The notes beneath the pieces are model-generated. The model ran no database searches and was not told the DNA's origin. It saw nothing but the letters and a program-made list of their open reading frames with translations. 64,000 nucleotides of DNA, taken from positions 372,001 to 436,000 of the forward strand of contig NZ_CP126161.1 in assembly GCF_030127105.1 (NCBI RefSeq). The letters run 5' to 3'. Origin of the DNA: Haloarcula pelagica. GTDB taxonomy: Archaea; Halobacteriota; Halobacteria; Halobacteriales; Haloarculaceae. The position numbers and the translations under genes were made by a program. Of the stretch, positions 26,498 to 35,111 are shown piece by piece (positions within the stretch are counted from its first letter, which is position 1; every line of letters starts with the position of its first letter).

Positions 26498-28527
26498 GCA
26501 CAGACGACCGACTCACCAAACAGCGTATCGCCGCCGACCTCGAACGACACGTCGAGGAGGCCAGCAACCTGGCCGAGAAACTCGGCCTCTCGCCGTACCC
26601 GGTCAACTACTGGGTCGTCGACTACGACGAGATGAACGAACTCATCGCCTACGGCGGCTTCCAGCGCCGGTACCCACACTGGCGCTGGGGGATGCAGTAC
26701 GACCGCCAGCAGAAACAGACCCAGTTCCTCGGCGGGAAGGCCTTCGAGATCGTCAACAACGACGACCCCGCGCACGCCTTCCTCCAGGAGTCCAACACCC
26801 TGGCCGACCAGAAGGCGGTCATCACCCACGTCGAGGCCCACGCGGACTTCTTCGCCAACAACGAGTGGTTCCGGATGTTCGCCGACGGCACCACCGGCGG
26901 GACCGACGGCGAGCGCCGCGTCCGCAGCCCCGAGGCCGCGGAGATGCTGTCCCGACACGCCGAGACCATCCGGGAGTACATGCAAGACCCCGACATCGAA
27001 CGGGCCGATGTCGAGCGGTTCATCGATCACGTCCTCTGTCTGGAGGACAACATCGACCAGCACGAGCCGTACGCGCCCGTCGAGACCGGTCCCGAGGAGT
27101 TCGAAGAGCTTGAGGGTGTGGCGGTCGCCGATCAGCTCGACGAGTTGGACCTCTCGGACGAGGTCAAGCGCCAGGTGTTCGACGACGAGTGGCTGGACGC
27201 CCAGGACGACGACGACGACGGGATCTCGTTCCCCGCCGAACCCGAGAAAGACGTGCTGGGCTTCCTGCGCAGACACGGGATGGCCTACGACGACGAGGCC
27301 GAGAAGGCCACGGAGTTCACCGACTGGCAGCGGGAGCTGCTGGAACTGTTACGTCGGGAGGCGTACTACTTCGCCCCCCAGAAGATGACGAAGGTGATGA
27401 ACGAGGGGTGGGCCAGCTACTGGGAGTCGGTGATGATGACCGACGAGAACTTCGCCGGCGACGACGAGTTCGTCCTCTACGCCGATCACATGTCGAAGGT
27501 GCTGGGCTCTGGCGGGCTCAACCCCTACAGTCTGGGGCTGGCGATCTGGCAGTACGTCGAGAACACCGAGAACCGCCGCGACGTGATCGAGCGCCTCCTG
27601 CGAACCGAGGGGGTCACCTGGCGCAACTTCCACGATGTCGTCGATTTCACGGCGGTTCAGACGGCTCTCGAACCGCCGGCCTGGCTGACCGACGTGCCGG
27701 GCCACCTCGACGACCTGGACCCCGACGACCCCCGCGTCGACGCCGACGGGCTGGCGGCCGCCCGGGCCGGCGAGTTCGACGTGGGGACGTACCCCTGGAA
27801 GGTGCTGACCTACGAGGGCCTGTGTGAACGCCACTACTCCCTCGTCCGTCCGCAGAACCGGGGGTTCGTCTCCGCGGTCGGCCAAGAGGAACTGGAGCGT
27901 GTCTCGCGGTACCTGTTCGAGCAGGACCGCTACGCCGACATCGAAGCCGCACTGGCCGAGGTCGACTACACGCGCGGCTGGGACCGGATGCGGGAGGTCC
28001 GCGAGAGCCACAACGACGTGACGTTCCTGGACGCGTTTCTGACCCAGGAGTTCGTCGACAGCAACGACTACTTCACCTACGAATACACCCAGGCGTCGGG
28101 CGACTACCGGGTCACCTCGACGGACCACGAGGACGTGAAGAAGAAACTGATGTTGCAGTTCACCAACTTCGGCAAGCCGACGATCGTCGTCGAGGACGGT
28201 AACTACCGCAACCGCAACGAACTCCTGTTGGCCCACCAGTACAACGGCGTCATGCTCGACATCGCGCAAGCCGGGGACGTGCTCGAACGGGTGTTCGAGC
28301 TGTGGGGCCGCCCAGTGAACCTCCTGACGATCGTCAAGGAGTTCGACGACCACGATGTCGAGGTGGCCAAACGGCGGGACCGCGAGCCGGAACCGGAGCC
28401 GGTCGGCAAACGCATCCGCTACGACGGTGACGGGCTCTCCGTCGAGACGACCGACTGGTCGGAAGTCGAACACCTCACCGCGACGGACATCGACTACGAC
28501 ACCAAGCCTGACGAGTGGCTGGCCTGA
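26494..28527 (+). CDS. SpoVR family protein
   Basis: A 677-residue SpoVR/YcgB-like protein, longer than the usual 480-510 residues. The N-terminal signature is clear: [57 protein letters not shown] and [17 protein letters not shown]. The C-terminal part ([29 protein letters not shown], about 560-590) is also family-typical. The extra length lies mainly in acidic insertions around residues 190-260 and 390-440. Biochemical activity is unknown; in bacteria it works with PrkA and YeaH. Last gene of the coupled block (ATGA). Confidence 0.93.
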   Translation: MSTDDRLTKQRIAADLERHVEEASNLAEKLGLSPYPVNYWVVDYDEMNELIAYGGFQRRYPHWRWGMQYDRQQKQTQFLGGKAFEIVNNDDPAHAFLQESNTLADQKAVITHVEAHADFFANNEWFRMFADGTTGGTDGERRVRSPEAAEMLSRHAETIREYMQDPDIERADVERFIDHVLCLEDNIDQHEPYAPVETGPEEFEELEGVAVADQLDELDLSDEVKRQVFDDEWLDAQDDDDDGISFPAEPEKDVLGFLRRHGMAYDDEAEKATEFTDWQRELLELLRREAYYFAPQKMTKVMNEGWASYWESVMMTDENFAGDDEFVLYADHMSKVLGSGGLNPYSLGLAIWQYVENTENRRDVIERLLRTEGVTWRNFHDVVDFTAVQTALEPPAWLTDVPGHLDDLDPDDPRVDADGLAAARAGEFDVGTYPWKVLTYEGLCERHYSLVRPQNRGFVSAVGQEELERVSRYLFEQDRYADIEAALAEVDYTRGWDRMREVRESHNDVTFLDAFLTQEFVDSNDYFTYEYTQASGDYRVTSTDHEDVKKKLMLQFTNFGKPTIVVEDGNYRNRNELLLAHQYNGVMLDIAQAGDVLERVFELWGRPVNLLTIVKEFDDHDVEVAKRRDREPEPEPVGKRIRYDGDGLSVETTDWSEVEHLTATDIDYDTKPDEWLA

Positions 28528-28591
28528 ACCGACCCCACTCGCCGTCGGTTCTCACAGCAAGATACACACGGACGCGGCGAGAACGTCCGGT

Positions 28592-28978
28592 ATGGGACGC
28601 GAACGGTTCACAGTCCAGACGGACGAACACACCACGGTGACCGACATCACCGAGCAGGTCGCCGACGCCCTGCCGCCGGCGGCCGACGGGACCTGTACCG
28701 TCTTCGTCAGACACACGACCGTCGGACTCACAGTCAACGAGGCCGAACCACGGCTGCTCGGTGATCTCGCCGACTCGCTCGCCGATCTCGTCGCCGACGA
28801 GGGGTGGGACCACGATGCCCTCGACGGAAACGCCGACTCGCACGTCCAGGCGATGCTCGTCGGGCCGGACGTGACGGTCCCGGTCACCGAGGGGTCGCTC
28901 GACCTCGGGACGTGGCAGTCGATCCTGCTCGTCGAGTGTGACGGGCCACGGGAACGGGCGGTCGACGTTCGGTACTGA
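28592..28978 (+). CDS. YjbQ family protein (UPF0047, secondary thiamine-phosphate synthase enzyme family)
   Basis: A 128-residue protein with the family signatures FVRHTTVGLTVNEAEP, NADSHVQAMLVGPDVTVPV and GTWQSILLVECDGPRERAV. Some members show weak thiamine-phosphate synthase activity; the physiological role is unsettled. It lies 64 bases after spoVR on the same strand and could be on the same transcript, but has a weak TATA-like AAGATACA of its own. Confidence 0.9.
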   Translation: MGRERFTVQTDEHTTVTDITEQVADALPPAADGTCTVFVRHTTVGLTVNEAEPRLLGDLADSLADLVADEGWDHDALDGNADSHVQAMLVGPDVTVPVTEGSLDLGTWQSILLVECDGPRERAVDVRY

Positions 28979-29000
28979 GCCGTTCGGCCCGCTGGACCGA

Positions 29001-30980
29001 TCAGCCGTCGTAACTGTCGCCGTAGATCTCCTGCAGTTTGTCCTCGAAGGCCGTTCGGATGTTGCGCCGTTTCTTCTTCATCGACGGCGTGAGCAGGTCG
29101 TTCTCGGCGGTCCACTCGCCGGGGACCAGTTCGAACTGTTTGATCCGCTCGATCTTCTCCAGGTCGGCGTTGCACTCGTCGACGGCGACCTGGACCCACT
29201 CGCGGACGCGCTCGTCGGCACACCGCTCGTAGGGATCCTCGGGTAGGTCGATCCCCTCGGCGTCGGCCCACCGTTCTAACTCCTCGAAGTTGGGGACGAT
29301 GAGCGCCCCGATGAACTTCTGATCGTCGCCGACGACCATCACCTGATCGACGCGGTCGCTGGTCGCGAACATGTCTTCGATGGGCTGTGGCGCGACGTTT
29401 TTCCCGGTCGAGAGGACCAGAATCTCCTTGATACGGTCGTGATAGATCAGGTAGTCCTCAGCGGTCCGTTCGACGATATCACCCGTTCGGAACCACCGCT
29501 GGCCGTCGATCTCGGTGAACGCGCGTTCGCTGGGGCCCGGCTGCTTCCAGTAGCCGCTGGTGACGTTCGGGCCACGGACGAGGAGTTCGCCGAGTTCGCC
29601 GGTCACGTCGTCGAACTGGCTGGCGTCGACCACGTCCGTGTCGATCCGTGTGTCAACGTCGTAGACCGGTACACCCAGCGTCCCCGGTCGGATATCCTCC
29701 GGCGGATTAGTGGTGAGCACCGGCGATGTCTCGGTGAGGCCGTACCCCTCCAGGATCGTAAGCTCCATGCCGATGAACGTCTCACAGAGCGTCTTCGAGA
29801 GGCTCCCGCCGCCGCTGACCATGAACTCGATGTTGCCCCCCATCTTCTCCTTGACGGTGCTGTAGACGAGCGTATCCGCGAGCCCGTGCTTGGCGTCGAG
29901 GACGAACCCGGGGTCGTCGGTCCGAGCGTACTCTCTGGCGACGCCGACGGCCCAGTTGAAGATGCGCTGTTTGATCGGTGACTCGCTGGCCTGCTCGCGC
30001 ATGCGGTCGAAGATCCGCTCGTACACCCGCGGGACGCTGGCGCCGGTGGTCGGCTGGATCAACTGGATGTCGTCGGCGAGCGTGTCGGGGTCCTCGACGT
30101 ATCCGACGGTCGCACCGGAAGCGAACATGAAGAAGTGGCCGGCGAGTCGTTCGAAGACGTGTGCCAGCGGGAGAAAGGAGATCGATGTCGAGTCGGCGCC
30201 GATGGCCGGGACATCCGGGTGTTTGTCCGGCCGAGGGGCGAGGCGTTTCCGTGACTGGTTGACGTTCGAGCGGAAGTTCCGGTGGGTGAGCCGGACGCCT
30301 TTCGGCTGGCCCGTCGTGCCGGACGTGTAGATGAGACTCGCCAGATCGGTCGGCTCGCGGGCCTCGAGCCAGGAACGGTAGGCGGATTCCTCGAACACTT
30401 CGGCCCCGCGGTCATGGACCTCGGCGAGCGTGTGGATGTCGTCCCGATCGGTGTCGGCCTCGTCGAGCAGGACGATCCCGTCGAGCGAGAGTTCGGCTTC
30501 CACTTCGAGCACGCGGTCGAGAAGAGTGGCGTTCTCGACGATCACGAACGCCGCGTCCGGGTCGTCGAGCAGATACTGGACCTGCTTGGGCGAGGATTCG
30601 GTGTAGACGGTCGTGACCACGCCCCCCGCCGAGAGCACTGCGAAGTCCGAGATCGCCCACTCCATCCGCGTCGAGGAAAACAGGCCGACCCGCGTGTCGG
30701 GTGTCACACCGAGGTCACGGAGGCCCGCGGCGACGTGTTTGACGATCTCGTGCATCCGTTCGTAGGAGAGGCCGGCGTACTCGCCGTCCGGTGCCGGCGG
30801 GACGACATCCCCGGCGAGCGAACGGTCGTACACGCCGCCCTTGTACAGTTGTGCGTCGTCGCCGGCGTTCCGTTCAGCGGTCGCAGCGAACATCTCACCC
30901 AGTGTGTCGTCCCCGATGACCTCGTCCGTGTACTCGGCTTCCGCCGCCCGCCACCCTGGCGTCGCCTCGTGACCTACCAT
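29001..30980 (-). CDS. Long-chain acyl-CoA ligase (AMP-forming)
   Basis: A 659-residue ligase that activates fatty acids with ATP and CoA. It shows the adenylate-forming motifs in order: LIYTSGTTGQPKGVRLTHRN (about 187-206), GYGLTETSPVLTTNP (about 410), WFRTGDIVERTAEDYLIYHDRIKEILVLSTGKNVAPQPIE (about 500-540). This set is typical of long-chain (FadD15/FAA-like) enzymes. I place the start at ATG 30980: an ATG nine codons earlier lies inside the TATA box itself and cannot be transcribed from it. Confidence 0.92.
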   Translation of the reverse strand: MVGHEATPGWRAAEAEYTDEVIGDDTLGEMFAATAERNAGDDAQLYKGGVYDRSLAGDVVPPAPDGEYAGLSYERMHEIVKHVAAGLRDLGVTPDTRVGLFSSTRMEWAISDFAVLSAGGVVTTVYTESSPKQVQYLLDDPDAAFVIVENATLLDRVLEVEAELSLDGIVLLDEADTDRDDIHTLAEVHDRGAEVFEESAYRSWLEAREPTDLASLIYTSGTTGQPKGVRLTHRNFRSNVNQSRKRLAPRPDKHPDVPAIGADSTSISFLPLAHVFERLAGHFFMFASGATVGYVEDPDTLADDIQLIQPTTGASVPRVYERIFDRMREQASESPIKQRIFNWAVGVAREYARTDDPGFVLDAKHGLADTLVYSTVKEKMGGNIEFMVSGGGSLSKTLCETFIGMELTILEGYGLTETSPVLTTNPPEDIRPGTLGVPVYDVDTRIDTDVVDASQFDDVTGELGELLVRGPNVTSGYWKQPGPSERAFTEIDGQRWFRTGDIVERTAEDYLIYHDRIKEILVLSTGKNVAPQPIEDMFATSDRVDQVMVVGDDQKFIGALIVPNFEELERWADAEGIDLPEDPYERCADERVREWVQVAVDECNADLEKIERIKQFELVPGEWTAENDLLTPSMKKKRRNIRTAFEDKLQEIYGDSYDG

Positions 30981-31004
30981 GCCCCGCAGTTCGACGGGAA
31001 AACG

Positions 31005-31014
31005 CATATATATG
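31005..31014 (-). promoter_or_regulatory. TATA box of acyl-CoA ligase
   Basis: CATATATATG, centred about 30 bases before ATG 30980. It is the strongest TATA element nearby and decides the start codon in favour of 30980 with a leaderless transcript. Confidence 0.6.
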
Positions 31015-31054
31015 GGGGAATTTCACGGTTCCCCGGTTGTCGACCGTTTCTCGC

Positions 31055-31453
31055 TCACTCGCCGATCTCGATTTCAGTACCTTCGTGGGTATCGTTCTCG
31101 AACGTGAGTCGGACTTCGAGGACACCGTTGCGGTAGCTGGCTGTGACATCGCCGGGGTCGACGTGTTCGGGCAGCGAGACCGTCTCGCTCATCGAACGGC
31201 GCCGGGACCCGAGTTCGTCGCTGGCGTCGTTTTCCGCGCCGATGACGAGTCGGTCGTCGTACAGTCGAACGCCGATCTCGTCTTTCTCGAAGCCGGGCAT
31301 GTCAGCGACGACGACGAGACCGCCGTCGATACGTTCTACCCGAACACCGTCACCGTGTCCGCGTCGGTCGTTCCAGTCCTCGCCGAACATGCTGCGTCGC
31401 ATCTGCTCGAAGAGTCGGTCCATACTGTCGAAGGAGTTGTAGCGTGGTTGCAT
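31055..31453 (-). CDS. Hsp20/alpha-crystallin small heat-shock protein
   Basis: A 132-residue holdase chaperone. The alpha-crystallin domain runs from about 35 to 125 with the typical strands GGLVVVADMPGFEKDEIGVRLYDDRLVIGAE and the closing SYRNGVLEVRLTF (G-V-L motif). The N-terminal arm FDSMDRLFEQMRRSMFGEDW is the usual oligomerisation segment. A minus-strand TATA-like GCTTTATCT lies at 31480-31488. Not linked to the dnaK cluster 22 kb away. Confidence 0.93.
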   Translation of the reverse strand: MQPRYNSFDSMDRLFEQMRRSMFGEDWNDRRGHGDGVRVERIDGGLVVVADMPGFEKDEIGVRLYDDRLVIGAENDASDELGSRRRSMSETVSLPEHVDPGDVTASYRNGVLEVRLTFENDTHEGTEIEIGE

Positions 31454-31631
31454 CTCGTACTTACAGAGGCGCGCTGTGGAGATAAAGCAGTAGTAATCCG
31501 TGATAGCAGGCGGCTATGGATCGCAAGCCGGGGTCGAGCGGCCACCGACGACACGACAGTCGCTTGGAAACCGCGCTGACCGATCGGTACGTGGTCGCCA
31601 GACATATGTTCACACAGACCAACAAATACTG

Positions 31632-32852
31632 ATGACACCCAGTACAACCGTTCTCGTCGTCGGTGGCGGAGCCACGGGCACCGGAATCGCCAGAGACCTC
31701 GCGTTGCGCGGCGTCGACGTGACCCTGGTCGAACGCGGCGGACTCGCCAGCGGTACCTCGGGGCGATCGCACGGACTCTTACACAGCGGTGCCCGTTACG
31801 CCGAGGCCGATCCGGTCGGAGCCGAGGAGTGTCTCGCCGAGAACCGGATCCTGCGGGACATCGCCGGTGACTGTCTCTGCGACTCGAGCGGCCTGTTCCT
31901 GCAGTTAGTCGACGACGACGCGGCGTACTTCGACGAGAAGCTCGCCGCGTGTGAGGAGATCGGGATCGAGACCGAGGTGCTTGACGGCGAGCGAGCGCGG
32001 TCGCTGGTCCCCGAACTCTCCGCCGATGTCGAACGGGCGATGCGTGTCCCCGACGGTGTCGTCTATCCGTCCCGGTTGGTCGCGGCGAACGCGGCCGACG
32101 CGGCGGACCACGGCGCGACGATCCATCCCCACGCCCCCGTCGAAGACATCGCCGTCGAGGACGGCCGGATCGCCAGTGTTCGCCTCGGTGGGACAGTCGA
32201 GGAGTCCGTCGCTCCCGAGTTCGTCGTCAACGCCGCCGGCGCCTGGGCGGGGTCGGTGGCCTCGATGGCCGGAGTCGCCGTCGAGATGGCCCCCGCCCGC
32301 GGCGTCATGGTGTCCGTCGACTACGACGACCTCGGACCGGTGTTGAACCGCTGTCGCGACCCGGACGACGGCGACATCGTCGTCCCACACGACACCGAGG
32401 CGGTCCTCGGAACGACGAGCGTACCGGTCTCGGACCCCGACGAGTACGAGCAGGCACAGTGGGAGGTCGAGCGCTCGGTCGAGGAGTGTGCGAAGATGCT
32501 ACCCCCCGTCGCCGACGCGACGGTCGTCCGGACCTGGTGGGGTGTCCGGCCGCTGTACGCGCCCGACGAGGCCGAGGGCGACCGCCGAGGCATCTCACGT
32601 GGGTTCTTCCGGCTGGACCACACCACCGACGGTGTCGAGAACTTCGTCAGTATCGTCGGTGGGAAGCTGACGACCTACAGACGGATGGCCGAATCGACGA
32701 CCGACGCGGTCTGTGACCGACTCGGAGTCGCGGAACCCTGCCGGACGGCACAGCGCGAACTGCCCGGCGCGCACGATCCAGAGCTGCTCGACGAGTACGT
32801 AACGCGGTACGACGGTCAGGGGCCGACGGACGAGGATGTCGTCGGTCGGTAG
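31632..32852 (+). CDS. GlpA-like FAD-dependent dehydrogenase lacking the C-terminal iron-sulfur domain
   Basis: A 406-residue flavoprotein. The FAD-binding GGGATGTGIARDLALRGVDVTLVE motif starts at residue 10, and GTSGRSHGLLHSGARYA plus the IVGGKLTTYRRMAE C-terminal loop identify the glycerol-3-phosphate dehydrogenase GlpA group. The full haloarchaeal GlpA is longer, with a C-terminal [2Fe-2S] (BFD-type) domain; here the protein stops after GQGPTDEDVVGR, just where that domain would begin. No glpB, glpC or glycerol kinase gene is adjacent. It may be a paralogue with another substrate or electron acceptor. Confidence 0.85.
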   Translation: MTPSTTVLVVGGGATGTGIARDLALRGVDVTLVERGGLASGTSGRSHGLLHSGARYAEADPVGAEECLAENRILRDIAGDCLCDSSGLFLQLVDDDAAYFDEKLAACEEIGIETEVLDGERARSLVPELSADVERAMRVPDGVVYPSRLVAANAADAADHGATIHPHAPVEDIAVEDGRIASVRLGGTVEESVAPEFVVNAAGAWAGSVASMAGVAVEMAPARGVMVSVDYDDLGPVLNRCRDPDDGDIVVPHDTEAVLGTTSVPVSDPDEYEQAQWEVERSVEECAKMLPPVADATVVRTWWGVRPLYAPDEAEGDRRGISRGFFRLDHTTDGVENFVSIVGGKLTTYRRMAESTTDAVCDRLGVAEPCRTAQRELPGAHDPELLDEYVTRYDGQGPTDEDVVGR

Positions 32853-32856
32853 CGGC

Positions 32857-33426
32857 TCAGCCGCCGGGGAACTCCCGGAACACCGACTCGAAGTCGTCGA
32901 ACTCCTCGACGGATTCGGTGGCCTCTGCCCGAAGGCGTTCGACACGCTGGCTCACCGTGTGATACTCCTCGTGTGCGTCTAGCTCCGCCGAGTTCCGTTG
33001 GGATTCGAGCGTCGCTTTCTTCGAGGCCGCAGCGAAGTACTCCTGCATCCGCTCGTCGTAGGTCTCCCGCGTGAGCATCTCCTCGACTTTCGCGTCGAGT
33101 TCCTCACGCGTGACCGGCTTCGTGAGGTAGTCGTCGAACGGCATCTCGACGATATCGAAGTCGGGATCGACCGCCGTGACCATCACCACGCGACAGTCCA
33201 CTCCGCGCTCGTCGATGCGGTCTAACACTTCGTCGCCGGACTTGCCCGGCATCTGCCGGTCGAGGAACACGACATCCACCGTCTCGTCGACCTGCTCGAG
33301 CGCCTCGTCGCCGTCGTAGGCGGTGCGCACGTCGTACTCCATCGAGAGCCAGGTCGTGTATAGATCGGCGATATCCTGCTCGTCGTCGACGACAACCACG
33401 CTAACGGCCGCTGAATCACCGTTCAT
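32857..33426 (-). CDS. HalX-domain response regulator, second copy
   Basis: A 189-residue receiver plus HalX protein, paralogous to the one at 9348. Receiver motifs: DDEQDIA acidic pair, VVFLDRQMPGKSG acceptor Asp, VMVTAVDPD and YLTKPV. The HalX segment (about 128-185) includes EYFAAASKKATLESQRNSAEL. ATG 33426 is the simplest start; another ATG eight codons upstream (MLDGESVH) is possible. There is no partner kinase beside it and, unlike the first copy, no RecA-like partner. It converges on the GlpA-like gene with a four-base gap. Confidence 0.87.
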   Translation of the reverse strand: MNGDSAAVSVVVVDDEQDIADLYTTWLSMEYDVRTAYDGDEALEQVDETVDVVFLDRQMPGKSGDEVLDRIDERGVDCRVVMVTAVDPDFDIVEMPFDDYLTKPVTREELDAKVEEMLTRETYDERMQEYFAAASKKATLESQRNSAELDAHEEYHTVSQRVERLRAEATESVEEFDDFESVFREFPGG

Positions 33427-33579
33427 GTGCACTGATTCTCCGTCTAGCATCGCTTCGTGCCAGTTTGTCGAACAACCGTCTGACGATAGCATAAATCCAT
33501 GCCCTCTATTATCATGTCTGATTATCTCACCCGTTCCGACACCGCGCTGTTTTGTGGCTCGCCCCCGTACAGTCGGGCG

Positions 33580-33993
33580 ATGTCCGACGATCCGTCGGTG
33601 ATCTCGTCGCTCGCGATCCACGCCAAAGATCTGGTCGCGGCGGCAGAGACCACCGCGCGAGACGAGAAGCGAGCGGTGCTGCGGGTGACACCGCCGTTCA
33701 GCGGCCGCATGCGTGCCCGCCTCCACGTCGTACAGGGCGACCCTGAACCGGCACCGATCCACCTCGACCCGTGGACGCTGTTGACCGACGACGCGCCGGC
33801 GTATCCGCTGGCCGACGACACCGAGGACGAACTCCGGGGGGCTGTCGACGAGACGTACTCGATCGAGCGCCACCGTGACTACCACGAACAGCGCGTCGAG
33901 GAGTGGCGGGACGCGGTTCTCGACCACGTCCGGGAGACCGCCACGCTCGCAGACACCGAGACGGCGGTTTCGGTCACCATACTCGGTCCGTAG
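33580..33993 (+). CDS. Conserved-looking haloarchaeal protein, unknown function
   Basis: A 137-residue acidic soluble protein. I do not recognise the family. An N-terminal helical part (SSLAIHAKDLVAAAETTARD) precedes a beta stretch RAVLRVTPPFSGRMRARLHVVQ and a long C-terminal helix (ERHRDYHEQRVEEWRDAVLDHV). No signal peptide, cysteine or known motif. ATG 33580 is chosen because the in-frame ATGs before it give a segment unlike the rest. Codon use is normal for the window. It is divergent from the HalX gene. Confidence 0.65.
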   Translation: MSDDPSVISSLAIHAKDLVAAAETTARDEKRAVLRVTPPFSGRMRARLHVVQGDPEPAPIHLDPWTLLTDDAPAYPLADDTEDELRGAVDETYSIERHRDYHEQRVEEWRDAVLDHVRETATLADTETAVSVTILGP

Positions 33994-34037
33994 TGATCGA
34001 TCGTTGGGAACAGACGAGACGAACCGAGGGGACTTCA

Positions 34038-34106
34038 TAAAACGTCTAAGAATTGCTGCGCCATTCGTGAAACGTCCGCCGTCGAGTCGTTCGTCCGTGA
34101 AACGAT
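34038..34106. repeat. Three copies of TRAAACG at exact 30-base spacing
   Basis: TAAAACGTC at 34038-34046, TGAAACGTC at 34068-34076 and TGAAACGAT at 34098-34106, each preceded by TTCA, TTCG or TCCG. They lie in the 177-base gap upstream of a small membrane-protein gene, ending 27 bases before its TATA-like TTATAT (34133-34138). Thirty bases is close to three helical turns, so a regulator could bind all copies on one face of the DNA. Confidence 0.6.
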
Positions 34107-34170
34107 CCAAAATTCCCCGAAGGCTCTCGCGGTTATATGCGGTGTACCGTCGTACTGTGGGGTAGGTCCC

Positions 34171-34413
34171 ATGTCTAACTCATCGACGAACGAATGGCTC
34201 GCCCTCCCCGAAGCATCGCTTACGGACATCCGTGAGTCGATCCTGACGCCCGTGCGCGGAATGGCCTTCTGGACAGCGATCACACTCCCTTTCCTCTATC
34301 TCCCGCTGCTCGCGTACGGACTGGAGTCCGCTGCAACCCGGCTGGCCTTCTTGGCCCTCGTCGCCTGTAACGCGGTCGCACTCGTCGTCGGCCACTCCTA
34401 CTCCCGGTCCTGA
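34171..34413 (+). CDS. Small two-helix membrane protein, unknown
   Basis: An 80-residue protein with a polar, acidic N-terminal 30 residues and two hydrophobic helices (about 31-50 and 56-74). No recognised family. The TATA-like TTATAT is 33-38 bases upstream, and an array of 30-base-spaced motifs lies before it, so expression is probably regulated. Confidence 0.65.
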   Translation: MSNSSTNEWLALPEASLTDIRESILTPVRGMAFWTAITLPFLYLPLLAYGLESAATRLAFLALVACNAVALVVGHSYSRS

Positions 34414-34525
34414 ATCGTCCCCCAGCGGTCCTGTCCGCACACGCCACCTCGTGTCACCGCTGTGAGCGATGGCGTTCGATCGCTACTCTCCTCCGTGTTC
34501 GTGTTTCGCCCGAAAACTCGATCAG

Positions 34526-34553
34526 TGCGCGGGACCGGATTTGAACCGGCGGA
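34526..34553 (-). repeat. Exact 28-bp copy of the tRNA-Leu 3' end (possible attachment-site scar)
   Basis: 28 bases identical to 34627-34654, which is the acceptor 3' strand plus the whole T arm of tRNA-Leu(UAG). The copy lies 101 bases away on the 3' side of the tRNA gene, in the same orientation. The bases flanking both copies differ, so the identity ends sharply. This is the layout left by site-specific integration at a tRNA gene. Only 73 bases separate the copies, with no integrase, so any element is gone or decayed. Confidence 0.7.
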
Positions 34554-34626
34554 AGAAATGCTCGCTCGCTGCGCGTTCCGTCCGGGGTTCGAATCGGTCC
34601 TGCTCTTCGCTCACTTCGGTCGCTCA

Positions 34627-34710
34627 TGCGCGGGACCGGATTTGAACCGGCGGACCCCTACGGGATAGCGTCCTAAGCGCTACGCCTTTTCCTGGCTCGG
34701 CAACCCGCGC
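34627..34710 (-). tRNA. tRNA-Leu (anticodon UAG)
   Basis: 84 bases with a long variable arm, as expected for leucine. Acceptor stem GCGCGGG/CCCGCGC with discriminator A; D arm GCC...GGC; anticodon arm TAGCG, loop CTTAGGA, CGCTA, giving UAG; T arm GCCGG TTCAAAT CCGGT. No intron and no encoded CCA. The remaining sequence of the 388-base gap between genes (34414-34801) holds only this tRNA and the 28-bp copy of its 3' end. Confidence 0.96.
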
Positions 34711-34801
34711 GCACTTTCCGGTATCGCCGACCGGCGTATCAAGCCTTCGTTTGCGGTCCGGGACACGATGGTTTAGGTACGGTCGGGGAGTAGACGGGGG
34801 T

Positions 34802-35110
34802 ATGTATCGAGCCAGCGATCGGGTGGAACAACAGGAGTGGCTCTCGGAGATCGAGACGGTGGCCGACCGGCTCGGGCTCGGGACGCAGGCGCGTTCGCAC
34901 GCGGTGGATCTCTTTCTGTCGTCGCTCCCCGAACAGGAACGGTCGAAACGGGCGAGTATGGCGACCAGTATCTACGTCGGCGCACTAGTCGCCGGGCAGG
35001 AACGATCGCAGACCACAGTCGCAGACGCCACCGATGTCTCTCGGCTGACGATCCAACAGCGCTGGAAGGACGTGCTCGAACGGGCGGGACTGGACGCGCC
35101 GTCTTGGTGA
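34802..35110 (+). CDS. Short TFB-like protein with a single cyclin-type repeat
   Basis: A 102-residue protein resembling one cyclin repeat of archaeal transcription factor B: ADRLGLGTQARSHAVDLFLSSLPEQERSKRASMATSIYVGAL, followed by a helix-turn-helix-like TVADATDVSRLTIQQRWKDVLERAG. The N-terminal zinc ribbon, B-finger and the other cyclin repeat are absent; a full TFB is about 300-320 residues. It could compete with or modulate TFB-promoter binding, or be a diverged HTH protein. Start ATG 34802 leaves a normal promoter region after the tRNA. Confidence 0.7.
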   Translation: MYRASDRVEQQEWLSEIETVADRLGLGTQARSHAVDLFLSSLPEQERSKRASMATSIYVGALVAGQERSQTTVADATDVSRLTIQQRWKDVLERAGLDAPSW

Positions 35111-35111
35111 G

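Noticed and set aside
34035-34283. 82-codon minus-strand frame across the phased motifs and the small membrane-protein gene
   Set aside because: No family resemblance and it runs antisense to a gene that has a well-placed TATA box.
34560-34620. GGGGTTCGAATC in the spacer between the two tRNA 3' copies, as a second tRNA
   Set aside because: The bases around the T-loop-like sequence do not pair as a T arm and there is no acceptor or anticodon stem.
34462-34668. Open frame encoding a peptide with GPDLNRRTPTG near its end
   Set aside because: It is the translated complement of the tRNA-Leu gene and its 3' copy; this kind of peptide is a familiar false gene call.
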